From contig NZ_JASXSZ010000001.1 of NCBI RefSeq assembly GCF_030315975.1, forward strand, positions 434,001 through 498,000: a stretch of 64,000 nt of DNA, in the 5' to 3' direction. The notes under the pieces are model-generated. The model was not told the DNA's origin, did no database searches, and saw only the letters and a list, made by a program, of their open reading frames with translations. Both the position numbers and the translations under genes were made by a program. The DNA comes from Microbacterium candidum (GTDB lineage: Bacteria > Actinomycetota > Actinomycetes > Actinomycetales > Microbacteriaceae). Below, one piece after another: positions 42,057 through 52,533 of this stretch (within the stretch, counting starts at the first letter, position 1; each line of letters opens with the position of its first letter).

Positions 42057-45000
42057 GTGTCGAACCTCGCCGTCCTGAGTCTCAAGAACCGCGCGCTGAT
42101 CGCGCTCGTCACCATCGTGGCGGCGGTGTTCGGCAGTCTCGCGCTCCTGAACCTCAAGCAGGAGCTCATCCCCTCGATCGAGTTCCCGCAGCTCTCGATC
42201 GTCTCGACCTACCCGGGCGCGTCGCCCGAGGTCGTGAACAACGACGTGTCGACGCCGATCGAGACGGCGATCCAGGGCGTGCCCGGCCTGAAGACCACGT
42301 CCGCCACGAGCACGACGAACGCCTCCGTCGTGCAGGCGGAGTTCGTGTACGGCACTGATCTCGCCACCGCCGAGCAGAAGGTCACGCTCGCGATCGCGCG
42401 CATCAAGGACCAGCTGCCCACCGGTGTCGAGCCGAACGTCGTCACGGTCAGCATCGACGACTTCCCCGTCGTCCAGCTCGCGGTGACCGGCTACACCGAC
42501 GAGGTGGCCGTCCAGCAGCAGCTCGAGGCGACCACGATCCCGGCGCTGAACGACCTGCCCGGCGTCAACGCGGCGCAGCTCGTCGGCGCTCGCGGCCAGC
42601 GGGTGACGATCACCCCCGACACGGCGAAGCTCGCCGCGGCCGGCTACACGCAGCAGGCGATCCGCGACGCGCTGAAGCAGAACGGCGTGCTGTTCCCGGG
42701 CGGCTCGATCACCGAGAACGACCAGACCCTCACGGTGCAGACCGGCGACAAGCTCGTCTCGATCGACCAGATCAACAAGCTGCCGCTCGTGCCCTCGACG
42801 CCGGCGCAGGCGCAGGCCGGGGCGAAGACGATCGGGGATGTCGCATCCGTCGGCCAAGAGCAGGATCCGGTCACCTCGATCTCCCGCGTGAACGGCGAGC
42901 CGGCGATCTCGATCGCGATCACGAAGCTGCCGTCGGCCAACACCGTCGACGTCTCCAAGGCCGTGAACAACGCGCTGCCGGACATCGAGAAGAAGACGCC
43001 CGGCGTGCACTACACGGTTGTATTCGACCAGGCGCCCTACATCCAGCAGTCGATCGACTCGCTCGCCCAGGAGGGCCTGCTCGGCCTCCTGTTCGCGGTC
43101 ATCATCATCTTCATCTTCCTGTGGTCGGTGCGCTCGACGCTCGTGGCGGCGATCTCGATCCCGACGAGCGTCCTGATCACGTTCATCGGCATCCAGGCGT
43201 TCGGCTACAGCCTCAACATCCTGACTCTGGGAGCGTTGACGATCGCGATCGGACGCGTCGTCGACGACTCCATCGTCGTGATCGAGAACATCCGAAGGCA
43301 TTACATCGGCGGCGCCGACAAGCTCACCGCGATCAAGCGCGCCGTGCGCGAGGTCGCGACGGCGGTGTCCGCATCCACCATCACGACGGTCGCCGTCTTC
43401 CTGCCGATCGCGTTCGTCGGCGACGTGACGGGCGAGTTGTTCCGGCCGTTCGCGCTCACCGTCACGATCGCGATGCTCGCGTCGCTGCTGGTCGCGCTGA
43501 CGATCGTCCCGGTGCTCGCGTACTGGTTCCTGAAGCCCGGCAAGCCGCTGCTCGACCCGGCCGGCGCGGAGATCGACCCCGAATCGCCGGAAGCACCGCC
43601 CTCTCGCCTGCAGAAGGCGTACCTGCCGATCATCCGCTGGACGCTCAGGCACTCGTGGATCACGGTGTCGCTCGCGCTGGTCGTGCTCATCGTCACGATC
43701 ATGGTCGCGCCGCTCATGAAGACGAACTTCCTCGGCGACTCGGGGCAGAACACGTTCACGATGACGCAGACCCTCGCGCCGGGCGCAAGCCTCGAGGCGA
43801 AGGATGCCGCGTCGAAGCAGGTCGAGCACGCGCTCAAGGGCGTCGACGGCATCCAGACCGTGCAGACCTCGATCGGCTCGACCGGATCCGCGCTGCGCGA
43901 CGCGTTCAGCGGCAGCGCAGGCGGTGTCACGTACTCCATCACGACGGACCCCAACGCCGACCAGACGCAGGTGAAGGCCGACGTGCAGAAGGCCGTCGAC
44001 GGGCTTCCCGAGGATGCCGGCACCCTCACGGTCTCCTCCGGTGGCGGCGGATTCGGCTCGAGCGACATCACGATCGACGTGACGGCGCCGGACGACAAGA
44101 CGCTGCAGACCGCCACCGACTCGGTCGTGTCCGCAGTCAAGGGGCAGCCGGGCATCGGCCAGGTGTCGTCGAACCTGTCGGCGTCGCTGCCGTACATCGC
44201 TGTCCGCGTCGACCTCGCGAAGGCCGCCGGGCTCGGGCTGTCCGAGGTCGCGGTCGGCTCGCTCGTCGCCAACGAGATGCAGCCGCAGCAGATCGGCACC
44301 GTCGAGATCGACTCGACGAACCTCACGGTCTACCTGTCGGCGTCGAACAGCCCGACGACCGTCGACGCGCTGAAGGCCATGGACGTGCCGTCGCTCGGCG
44401 GCCCCGTGCGGCTCGACTCGATCGCCACGGTCGAGCAGAGCGTCGGCCCGGTCTCGATCACGACCGACCGCGGCAAGCGCACCGCGACCGTGACCGTCAC
44501 GCCGTCCACCGACAACCTCAGCGAGGCGTCGACGTCGGTGAACTCTGCGCTGAAGACCGTCGACCTGCCCGCGTCGGCCACCGCGACGCTCGGCGGCGTC
44601 CTCTCGCAGCAGACCGACGCGTTCACGCAGCTCGGGCTCGCGATGCTCGCGGCGATCCTCATCGTCTACATCGTCATGGTCGCGACGTTCCGATCGCTGC
44701 GTCAGCCGCTGCTGCTGCTCGTGTCCGTGCCGTTCGCGGCGACGGGCGCCATCCTGCTGCAGATCATCACGGGCGTGCCGCTCGGTGTGGCATCCCTCAT
44801 CGGCGTCCTGATGCTGATCGGCATCGTCGTGACGAACGCCATCGTCCTCGTCGACCTCGTGAACCAGTACCGCGTCCGCGGGCTCACCGCCCACGATGCC
44901 GTCGTCGCGGGAGGCTCGCGCCGACTCCGCCCGATCCTCATGACGGCGCTCGCGACGATCTTCGCCCTGACCCCGATGGCGCTCGGCGTCACCGGCCACG

Positions 45001-45923
45001 GCGGATTCATCTCGCAGCCGCTCGCGATCGTCGTCATCGGCGGTCTCATCTCGTCGACGATCCTGACGCTGCTCGTGCTGCCGACGCTCTACAACCTCGT
45101 CGAGGGCGCCAAGGAGCGCCGTGCCGCCCGGCGTGCTGCTCGCGCGGCGGAGGCCGAACATGCTGTGGAGGCTGAGCCTGAGCTCGTCGCGGTTGGCGCA
45201 GGTGGTGCTGAGGCCGGCGATGCCGAGGCTGCTGCCGGTGCGGCGGGCGTCGCGGCCGCGGCGTATCCGACGCGGCGCTCGCGTCGCGAAGCGGCGGCCG
45301 GGGCGACGGATGCGGCGGCTGGGGCGACGGATGCGGCGCAGGACGCTGCGCCCGAGGCCACCGGGGAGGGTGCCGCCGCGGGAGCTGTCACTGCCGCTGC
45401 CGTTGCCGGGGGTGCGGTCGCGGCATCCGAGGGTGCGGAAGAGGCCGAGCCTGAGGAGTCGGGCGAAGAGGCCGAGTCCGAGGAGTCGGCTGACGGCACC
45501 GAGAAGGCCGCCGCGGCGGAGTCGGCTTCTTCCGGGGACGAGGAGTCTGCGGAGGAGAAGCCGGCCGACGAGCAGGATGCGGCCCCCGGATCCGAGGAGG
45601 CCGAGCCCGCGTCGTCCGAGTCGGAGCGCGTGGACGAGGTCGAGCCGCCGGACCAGGCCGAGACGATCGTCGGTGACTCGGCGGAGCCGGCTGCGTCAGC
45701 TGAGTCAGGCGAGGGGGCCGAGGCGGCTGAGCAGGCAGTGGAGACCGAGGAGGCCGTGGAGGCCGTGGAGGCGGCTGATTCCGCCGGCGCTGTGGAATCC
45801 ACCGAATCGATCGAGTCCACGGAGTCTGCTGAGCCGAGCGAGTCCGAAGAGGGTGAGACCCCTGAGGACGATGCATCCAAGCCCGACGTCAAGAACGATG
45901 GCGACGAGTCTCATCGAGACTGA
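42057..45923 (+). CDS. RND efflux permease (AcrB/HAE type) with acidic tail
   Basis: A 1288-aa RND superfamily transporter. Residues 1-~1015 form the usual two repeats of six membrane helices with large extracytoplasmic loops; the proton-relay helix 4 reads TLGALTIAIGRVVDDSIVVI and the second-half counterpart LIGVLMLIGIVVTNAIVLVD. The RND core length is normal. From about residue 1018 there is a Lys/Arg-rich patch and then ~270 residues of Ala/Glu/Ser/Asp-rich, probably disordered cytoplasmic tail. GTG start at 42057 with GAAGG upstream. No membrane-fusion partner gene is adjacent. Substrate unknown. Confidence 0.9.
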   Translation: MSNLAVLSLKNRALIALVTIVAAVFGSLALLNLKQELIPSIEFPQLSIVSTYPGASPEVVNNDVSTPIETAIQGVPGLKTTSATSTTNASVVQAEFVYGTDLATAEQKVTLAIARIKDQLPTGVEPNVVTVSIDDFPVVQLAVTGYTDEVAVQQQLEATTIPALNDLPGVNAAQLVGARGQRVTITPDTAKLAAAGYTQQAIRDALKQNGVLFPGGSITENDQTLTVQTGDKLVSIDQINKLPLVPSTPAQAQAGAKTIGDVASVGQEQDPVTSISRVNGEPAISIAITKLPSANTVDVSKAVNNALPDIEKKTPGVHYTVVFDQAPYIQQSIDSLAQEGLLGLLFAVIIIFIFLWSVRSTLVAAISIPTSVLITFIGIQAFGYSLNILTLGALTIAIGRVVDDSIVVIENIRRHYIGGADKLTAIKRAVREVATAVSASTITTVAVFLPIAFVGDVTGELFRPFALTVTIAMLASLLVALTIVPVLAYWFLKPGKPLLDPAGAEIDPESPEAPPSRLQKAYLPIIRWTLRHSWITVSLALVVLIVTIMVAPLMKTNFLGDSGQNTFTMTQTLAPGASLEAKDAASKQVEHALKGVDGIQTVQTSIGSTGSALRDAFSGSAGGVTYSITTDPNADQTQVKADVQKAVDGLPEDAGTLTVSSGGGGFGSSDITIDVTAPDDKTLQTATDSVVSAVKGQPGIGQVSSNLSASLPYIAVRVDLAKAAGLGLSEVAVGSLVANEMQPQQIGTVEIDSTNLTVYLSASNSPTTVDALKAMDVPSLGGPVRLDSIATVEQSVGPVSITTDRGKRTATVTVTPSTDNLSEASTSVNSALKTVDLPASATATLGGVLSQQTDAFTQLGLAMLAAILIVYIVMVATFRSLRQPLLLLVSVPFAATGAILLQIITGVPLGVASLIGVLMLIGIVVTNAIVLVDLVNQYRVRGLTAHDAVVAGGSRRLRPILMTALATIFALTPMALGVTGHGGFISQPLAIVVIGGLISSTILTLLVLPTLYNLVEGAKERRAARRAARAAEAEHAVEAEPELVAVGAGGAEAGDAEAAAGAAGVAAAAYPTRRSRREAAAGATDAAAGATDAAQDAAPEATGEGAAAGAVTAAAVAGGAVAASEGAEEAEPEESGEEAESEESADGTEKAAAAESASSGDEESAEEKPADEQDAAPGSEEAEPASSESERVDEVEPPDQAETIVGDSAEPAASAESGEGAEAAEQAVETEEAVEAVEAADSAGAVESTESIESTESAEPSESEEGETPEDDASKPDVKNDGDESHRD

Positions 45924-45942
45924 CGAGACTTCACCCTCCGTG

Positions 45943-46052
45943 GGTCGTTGAGCGAGCGAGGCGAGACGACACGCAGAGTCGGGACGCAGTGAGCTGATCC
46001 TCGGACGCTCACTGCGTTTCGTCTCGGTCGTTCCTCCCTCGCTCAACGACCG
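45943..46052. repeat. Family A palindromic repeat
   Basis: Left arm GGTCGTTGAGCGAGCGAGGC, a centre of ~45 nt, and right arm GCGTTTCGTCTCGGTCGTTC then CTCCCTCGCTCAACGACC. A further partial copy (TCGTTCAACGACCGG) follows at 46078-46092 before the 3' end of the epimerase gene. Confidence 0.82.
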
Positions 46053-46137
46053 GGGGCCGCTAAGGATGTTCCGCAACTCGTTCAACGACCGGGGGGTGTC
46101 GCGGGGGTCCCGCCCCGCTCGATGACCGGCGGGCAGC

Positions 46138-47043
46138 TCACGGGAGGAGTCGGATGCCCCACTCCAGCGTCCACAGGTCGTCGGGCGCGAGCCAGCGCAG
46201 GCCTCGGCCGGAGTTGAACGCGTCGGCGGGCGCGGTCATCGGCTCGACCGCGACCGCCATGTCGGCCCCGGGGTAGCTGCGGTTCGTGAACAGCTGCATG
46301 TAGTCGAAGCCGGGTCCTGCCCACAGCTCTGCAGCACGCCCGCCGGGGGAGCGGAGCACGGCGCGGATGCGGTCGTCGTCCCCGCGCGCGATGTCGGCGT
46401 ACGCCGTGTCGAGCGTCAGATCGCCGAGCCGCCTCGGCGTGCGCAGGTCGGTCGCCGCATCCACCGGCCCCTCCCCGATCGGGAGCAGCCGGTCGTCCAC
46501 GAGGAACTGCGTGGCCGCGTCGAGCTCGATCGTGAGATCCGCGCACGGACCCGCGCCGAGGCGCAGATAGGGGTGAGTGCCGAGCGCGACGGGGGCGGCA
46601 TCCTCTCCGACGTTCTCGATGCGGTGCGTGACGGTGACGCCGTCCTCGGTGAGCGCGTACGTGACGGACGTGTCGAGGTGGAACGGGTATCCGGTCTGCG
46701 GGAAGACCTCCGCATCGAGCGTGATCTCCCCGGTCTCCTCCTCGGTCGCGACGTACGGCGTGAAGCGCAGCAGACCGTGGATCGCATTGTTCAGCGCGGG
46801 CTCGGTGACGGCGAGCCGATACTCCCGGCCGTCGTGCATCCAGCGCCCATCGCGCACGCGGTTCGGCCACGGCACCAGCACGATCCCGGACGCGCCGGGC
46901 GCCGGCATCCCGTCCGGGAATCCTGCGACGAGGTCGATGCCGCCGACGGAGAGGGCGCGGAGGGATGCGGCGACTTCGGTGACCTCGGCGCGGACGTCGC
47001 CGCGCTCGAGGACGAAGCGGCGGCCGGTGGGGTCAGAAGCCAT
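46138..47043 (-). CDS. Aldose 1-epimerase family protein
   Basis: A 301-aa mutarotase-like enzyme that interconverts anomers of sugars. It contains FPDGMPAPGASGIVLVPWPN with the sugar-binding Asn/Arg region, NNAIHGLLRF with the catalytic His, and VALGTHPYLRLG with the second His; the late Glu is in AVAVEPMTAP. The gene stands alone. The substrate could be glucose or galactose; a GalM name is avoided since this clade is diverged. Confidence 0.88.
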   Translation of the reverse strand: MASDPTGRRFVLERGDVRAEVTEVAASLRALSVGGIDLVAGFPDGMPAPGASGIVLVPWPNRVRDGRWMHDGREYRLAVTEPALNNAIHGLLRFTPYVATEEETGEITLDAEVFPQTGYPFHLDTSVTYALTEDGVTVTHRIENVGEDAAPVALGTHPYLRLGAGPCADLTIELDAATQFLVDDRLLPIGEGPVDAATDLRTPRRLGDLTLDTAYADIARGDDDRIRAVLRSPGGRAAELWAGPGFDYMQLFTNRSYPGADMAVAVEPMTAPADAFNSGRGLRWLAPDDLWTLEWGIRLLP

Positions 47044-47117
47044 GCAGCAATGCTAGGGCTGGTCGTGTCCTCGCCGGATCCCTGGTCGCAGCCGCGTGGT
47101 CCGCGTACCATTGTTGC

Positions 47118-47216
47118 GTGCGTCGACGCGGACGCGAGGAGATGATGTCGATCAACCGTCGGCGCAGGGTGGCGACAGAGCAGCCGTCGCCCTGGAGCGG
47201 TCGCCGATCTCGGTGA
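47118..47216 (+). CDS. Possible 32-aa upstream ORF
   Basis: A short frame (GTG 47118, or ATG 47145 preceded by GAGGAG) ends at 47216, 88 nt before the DUF1326 gene. The product is very basic (MSINRRRRVATEQ). A GCCCCG/CGGGGC hairpin follows at 47234-47258. It could be a regulatory leader peptide, but short open frames are common in GC-rich DNA, so support is weak. The rest of the 47044-47304 gap shows nothing recognisable. Confidence 0.25.
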   Translation: MRRRGREEMMSINRRRRVATEQPSPWSGRRSR

Positions 47217-47304
47217 CTGCAGCATGATCGAGCGCCCCGCGGTGATCTCTGCCGGGGCTGACCTTCGCCGCCGCGCGCGATCCCGACATTCTGGGGAATG
47301 AAAG

Positions 47305-47907
47305 ATGTCGTGGAAACTGACGGGCAGCTACGCGGAGACCTGCTCATGCGAATTGATGTGCCCGTGCAACACGTCCTTGGACCATGGGGCGACGTACGAC
47401 TACTGCCGGGTCACCCTCGCGTTCAACATCCGTGAGGGCGCGATCGAGGGAACGGATGTCGACGGCCGCAAGGTCGTGCTCATCGCCGATACGCCCAAGG
47501 TCATGACCGAGGGCAACTGGAAGGTCGGCGTGTTCGTCGATCAGGATGCGACCACCGAGCAGTTCGACCGGCTCGTCGAGGTGTTCGGCGGCCAGCGCGG
47601 GGGCCCCATGGCGGGGCTGGCGCCATTGATCGGAGAGATGCTGGGCGTGCAGCAGGCGGCCATCACGATGTCCGACGACGGCCTCAGCCACTCGGTACGC
47701 GTCGACGACAGCATCGTGTTCGAGGTCGAGGACATCGTTCCGTTCGGCGTCACCGACGGCACGCCGGTGAAGTTCGACGGGATGTTCCACCCCGTGGGCT
47801 CCGACCTCACGATGGCGGAGGCGAAGAGCTCGCACATCGACGCCTACGGAATCGCCTATGAGGCGAAGACGGGACTGTCGTACGCGGACTTCTCCTGGGC
47901 GGGCTGA
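47305..47907 (+). CDS. DUF1326 domain protein
   Basis: A 200-aa cytosolic protein of family DUF1326. The N-terminus carries a dense cysteine motif CSCELMCPC (residues 14-22), suggestive of metal binding, followed by a beta-rich domain. Function unknown. It is followed 4 nt later by a DUF2182 membrane protein, a pairing known in many genomes, so both likely work together on a metal or redox task. Confidence 0.9.
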   Translation: MSWKLTGSYAETCSCELMCPCNTSLDHGATYDYCRVTLAFNIREGAIEGTDVDGRKVVLIADTPKVMTEGNWKVGVFVDQDATTEQFDRLVEVFGGQRGGPMAGLAPLIGEMLGVQQAAITMSDDGLSHSVRVDDSIVFEVEDIVPFGVTDGTPVKFDGMFHPVGSDLTMAEAKSSHIDAYGIAYEAKTGLSYADFSWAG

Positions 47908-47911
47908 GGAC

Positions 47912-48718
47912 GTGTCCGCTGGGCCTTCCGAGGCGGCGGACGAACGCAGGGGCATGAGGGCCGCCTTCCACGCGGTCCGCGCGCAGCTCGGCGCGGTCGT
48001 CGTCCTGCTGACGGCCGCGGCGCTCGGCTGGTGGTGGACCGCCGGACAGATGGCGGGCATGGACAGCGGTCCGTGGTCCCCGCTCGGATCGGCCGGCTGG
48101 TTCCTCGTCGCGTGGACCGTGATGATGGCGGCGATGATGTTCCCGTCGGTCGCGCCCACCGTCGCCCTCTACGCGCGCATGACGGGGATGCGGAGACCGC
48201 TTCTCCCGGCGGCGTTCACGATGGGATACCTCCTGGTCTGGAGCGCGGTGGGCGGGCTCGCCCTGGCGCTCGCCGGCCTCGCGGGTGTCCTCCCGCACGA
48301 CGCCCTCGCGTGGGATGCCGCGGGTCGGCCTCTCACGATCGCGACGCTCGTCGTCGCTGCGGCGTACGAATTCACTCCGTGGAAGAGCGCGTGCCTCGGC
48401 AAGTGCCGCAGCCCGCTCGGATTCCTTCTCGGCACATGGCGCGACGGCTGGTTCGGGGCGGTGCGCATGGGAGCGAAGCTCGGAGCCTGGTGTCTCGGCT
48501 GCTGCTGGGCGCTCATGGCCGCTCTCTTCGCCCTCGGCGTGATGAACATCGTGTGGATGGGGTCCGTCGCCGTGCTGATCGCTCTCGAGAAGCTGCTGCC
48601 ATGGCGACGGACGGCGACGGCCGTCACCGCGGGGGTGCTCGTCGGGCTGGCCGTGCTGGTGCTCATCGCACCGCACGCGATTCCAGGGACCACGATGATG
48701 CCGGGCGCGCCCATGTAG
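47912..48718 (+). CDS. DUF2182 integral membrane protein
   Basis: A 268-aa polytopic membrane protein of the DUF2182 group, described as predicted metal-binding. Conserved landmarks are WTVMMAAMMFPSVAPTV, FTPWKSACLGKCRSP and GAWCLGCCWALM, rich in Met and Cys and placed in or next to membrane segments. I start it at GTG 47912, 4 nt after the DUF1326 stop; an ATG at 47954 with a nearby AGGGG is the alternative. Copper or another soft metal is a reasonable guess only. Confidence 0.87.
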   Translation: MSAGPSEAADERRGMRAAFHAVRAQLGAVVVLLTAAALGWWWTAGQMAGMDSGPWSPLGSAGWFLVAWTVMMAAMMFPSVAPTVALYARMTGMRRPLLPAAFTMGYLLVWSAVGGLALALAGLAGVLPHDALAWDAAGRPLTIATLVVAAAYEFTPWKSACLGKCRSPLGFLLGTWRDGWFGAVRMGAKLGAWCLGCCWALMAALFALGVMNIVWMGSVAVLIALEKLLPWRRTATAVTAGVLVGLAVLVLIAPHAIPGTTMMPGAPM

Positions 48719-48738
48719 GCGACCATCGTTCCGAGCCG

Positions 48739-48762
48739 GGCGCCATGACCGCTGATGGCGCC
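48739..48762. terminator. Hairpin after the DUF2182 gene
   Basis: GGCGCCAT and ATGGCGCC form a perfect 8-bp stem with an 8-nt loop, 20 nt after the DUF2182 stop. No T-run. Confidence 0.5.
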
Positions 48763-48916
48763 GGAGTTCTCCCAGGCGCGGGCGCTACGCTGGACGGGTC
48801 GGCTCTGGACACCGCGCGTTGCGGATGGGTTTGTGAGTCCAAGGGGCCGATGGTGAGCGCCGATCGGCGTGCATGACCATCACATGAATGGCCCCGGCCG
48901 ACGACAGTCCGGGTCT

Positions 48917-48985
48917 GCCCGCTGGGTTCCACGCTTGAGACGTGGGGAGCGGGCGCTGTTCTCGTGCGCAGAGAACCCAGAAGGA
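48917..48985 (+). promoter_or_regulatory. Structured leader before the DEAD-box helicase
   Basis: The leader can form a stem-loop GCCCGCT/AGCGGGC with an inner CCACG/CGTGG (48917-48954). Alternatively CTGGGTTC (48922-48929) can pair with GAACCCAG (48973-48980), which abuts the ribosome site AGAAGGA (48979-48985). The two pairings compete, so the leader could control access to the ribosome site, for example with temperature or by the helicase itself. Confidence 0.45.
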
Positions 48986-48992
48986 CACACCC

Positions 48993-51026
<2,034 letters not shown>

Positions 51027-51037
51027 GACGCTCATCG

Positions 51038-51081
51038 GTCCCGTTCCGTCGCTGCGGTGCGAGATGGCGACGGAACGGGAC
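51038..51081 (+). terminator. Terminator of the helicase gene
   Basis: GTCCCGTTCCGTCGC and GCGACGGAACGGGAC form a perfect 15-bp stem with a 14-nt loop starting 12 nt after the stop codon. No T-run follows. Confidence 0.75.
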
Positions 51082-51119
51082 GGGCGAAGAGTTCTGCACC
51101 CCCGCCGTGGGGAGGAGGG

Positions 51120-51683
51120 CTACGCGCGCGCGAGGGCGTCGGCGATATGCCGCGCTCCGTAGGCGAATGCGTCGTCCAGGTCGCTGCCCATGCGGAAGCG
51201 ACCCGCGAGCTCCATCGTGACGAATCCGTGCACCCACGCGGTGAGCGTGCGGGCGCCGGCCAGCGCGTCCTCCTCGCCCACGAGGTCGGTCGACACGCTC
51301 AGCACGGCGGCGATCGTGCCGGCGAGCACCTCGGGATCGGCGAGGGCGTCGTCGGGGAGGCGGGCGAACAGCAGCGAATACGCGTTCGGCCGCGCGTGCG
51401 CGAAGGCGCGCGTCGCGTCGAGGAGGGCGAGCGCCCGTTCCCGCGGATCCGGGATGCCGCGAACCGCGGTGTCGAGCGCATTCCCGAGATCCTCGGCGAC
51501 CCCCTCCATCACGAGTCGGATCACGTCGTTGCGGCTGCGCACCCGCTTGTACAGCGAGGGTGCGCGCACCCCGACGGCCGCAGCGACGGCCTGCATCGTG
51601 AGCGCGTCGAGCCCCTCGCGTTCGAGGATGCCGGTGGCCGCCGCGACGATCGCTTCTCTGTTGGTGCGTTCTGGTGTCGGCAT
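51120..51683 (-). CDS. TetR family transcriptional regulator
   Basis: A 187-aa regulator with the N-terminal TetR helix-turn-helix (REAIVAAATGILEREGLDAL, TMQAVAAAVGVRAPSLYKRV) and a C-terminal WHG-type ligand domain (TLTAWVHGFVTMELAGRF). It is divergent from the MBL-fold hydrolase gene with 70 bp between them containing two palindromes, so it most likely represses both. Confidence 0.92.
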   Translation of the reverse strand: MPTPERTNREAIVAAATGILEREGLDALTMQAVAAAVGVRAPSLYKRVRSRNDVIRLVMEGVAEDLGNALDTAVRGIPDPRERALALLDATRAFAHARPNAYSLLFARLPDDALADPEVLAGTIAAVLSVSTDLVGEEDALAGARTLTAWVHGFVTMELAGRFRMGSDLDDAFAYGARHIADALARA

Positions 51684-51712
51684 CCGATCGTCCCCCGTCG
51701 TTCCCCGTCAAA

Positions 51713-51749
51713 GCTATTGACAATAGCCATGATAGCTACATATCGTAGC
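51713..51749. promoter_or_regulatory. Two palindromes and leaderless promoter between TetR and MBL genes
   Basis: GCTATTGACAATAGC (51713-51727) and GCTACATATCGTAGC (51735-51749) are both perfect dyads with related half-sites. TTGACA (51717-51722) is embedded in the first and TATCGT (51741-51746) in the second, 18 bp apart, giving a promoter for the plus-strand gene. The -10 ends 7 nt before the ATG at 51754, so the mRNA is probably leaderless. Confidence 0.75.
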
Positions 51750-51753
51750 GAAC

Positions 51754-52509
51754 ATGGAACTCCGCCCCGGATTGAACCGCATCGGCAACGACATCGTCGC
51801 CTGCTACCTCGTCTCCGACGACGACGGCATCACCCTCATCGACGCCGGCATCCCCGGCCAATGGCACGACTTCCTCGACGAGCTGAAGGCCATGGGCCGA
51901 CCGATCGAGGACGTGCGCGGCATCGTGCTCACCCACGGTGACAGCGACCACATCGGCTTCGCCGAGAAGCTGCGCACCGAGCACGGCATCCCCGTGTACG
52001 TCCACGAAGCGGACGCCGCACGCGCTCGCGGCGAAGGCAAGTCGTCGGGCGCGTGGGGCAGCATGCGCCTCGGTCCGACGCTCGGCTTCCTCTGGTACTC
52101 CGCGCGGCGCGGCGGGCTCCGCCCCGTCTACGTCAAGGAGGTCGTCGCCGTGCAGGCCGGCGAGACGCTGCCGCTGCCCGGGTCGCCCGTCATCATCTCG
52201 ATGCCCGGGCACTCGCCGGGGAGCATCGCGGTGCACGTCCCCGAGGTCGACGCCGTCTTCGTCGGCGACGCGCTCACGACCCGCAATGTCCTCACGGGCG
52301 TCGAGGGCCCCGCGCCGGCACCCTTCACCGACGACCCCGCATCGGCACTCGAGGCGCTCGGGCACCTCACGGGACTCGGTGTCACCTGGGTGCTCCCCGG
52401 ACACGGCGCCCCATGGTCGGGCGGCGTCGACGAGGCTGTGCGTCTCGTGCGTGCGGCCGCCGACGCGTCGGGCGGATCGGATGCCGCGGGCGACGAACGC
52501 GCGGCCTGA
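51754..52509 (+). CDS. MBL-fold metallo-hydrolase
   Basis: A 251-aa metallo-beta-lactamase-fold hydrolase. The metal motif reads THGDSDHIG, where the usual HxHxDH has Asp in place of the second His, a variant seen in part of the family. Further ligands: MPGHSPGSIAVH, FVGDAL and VLPGHG. Cytosolic, no signal. Under control of the divergent TetR regulator. Substrate unknown; a thioester or lactone is typical. Confidence 0.88.
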   Translation: MELRPGLNRIGNDIVACYLVSDDDGITLIDAGIPGQWHDFLDELKAMGRPIEDVRGIVLTHGDSDHIGFAEKLRTEHGIPVYVHEADAARARGEGKSSGAWGSMRLGPTLGFLWYSARRGGLRPVYVKEVVAVQAGETLPLPGSPVIISMPGHSPGSIAVHVPEVDAVFVGDALTTRNVLTGVEGPAPAPFTDDPASALEALGHLTGLGVTWVLPGHGAPWSGGVDEAVRLVRAAADASGGSDAAGDERAA

Positions 52510-52533
52510 GCCGGGCCTGGCGCGCGGAGGCGC

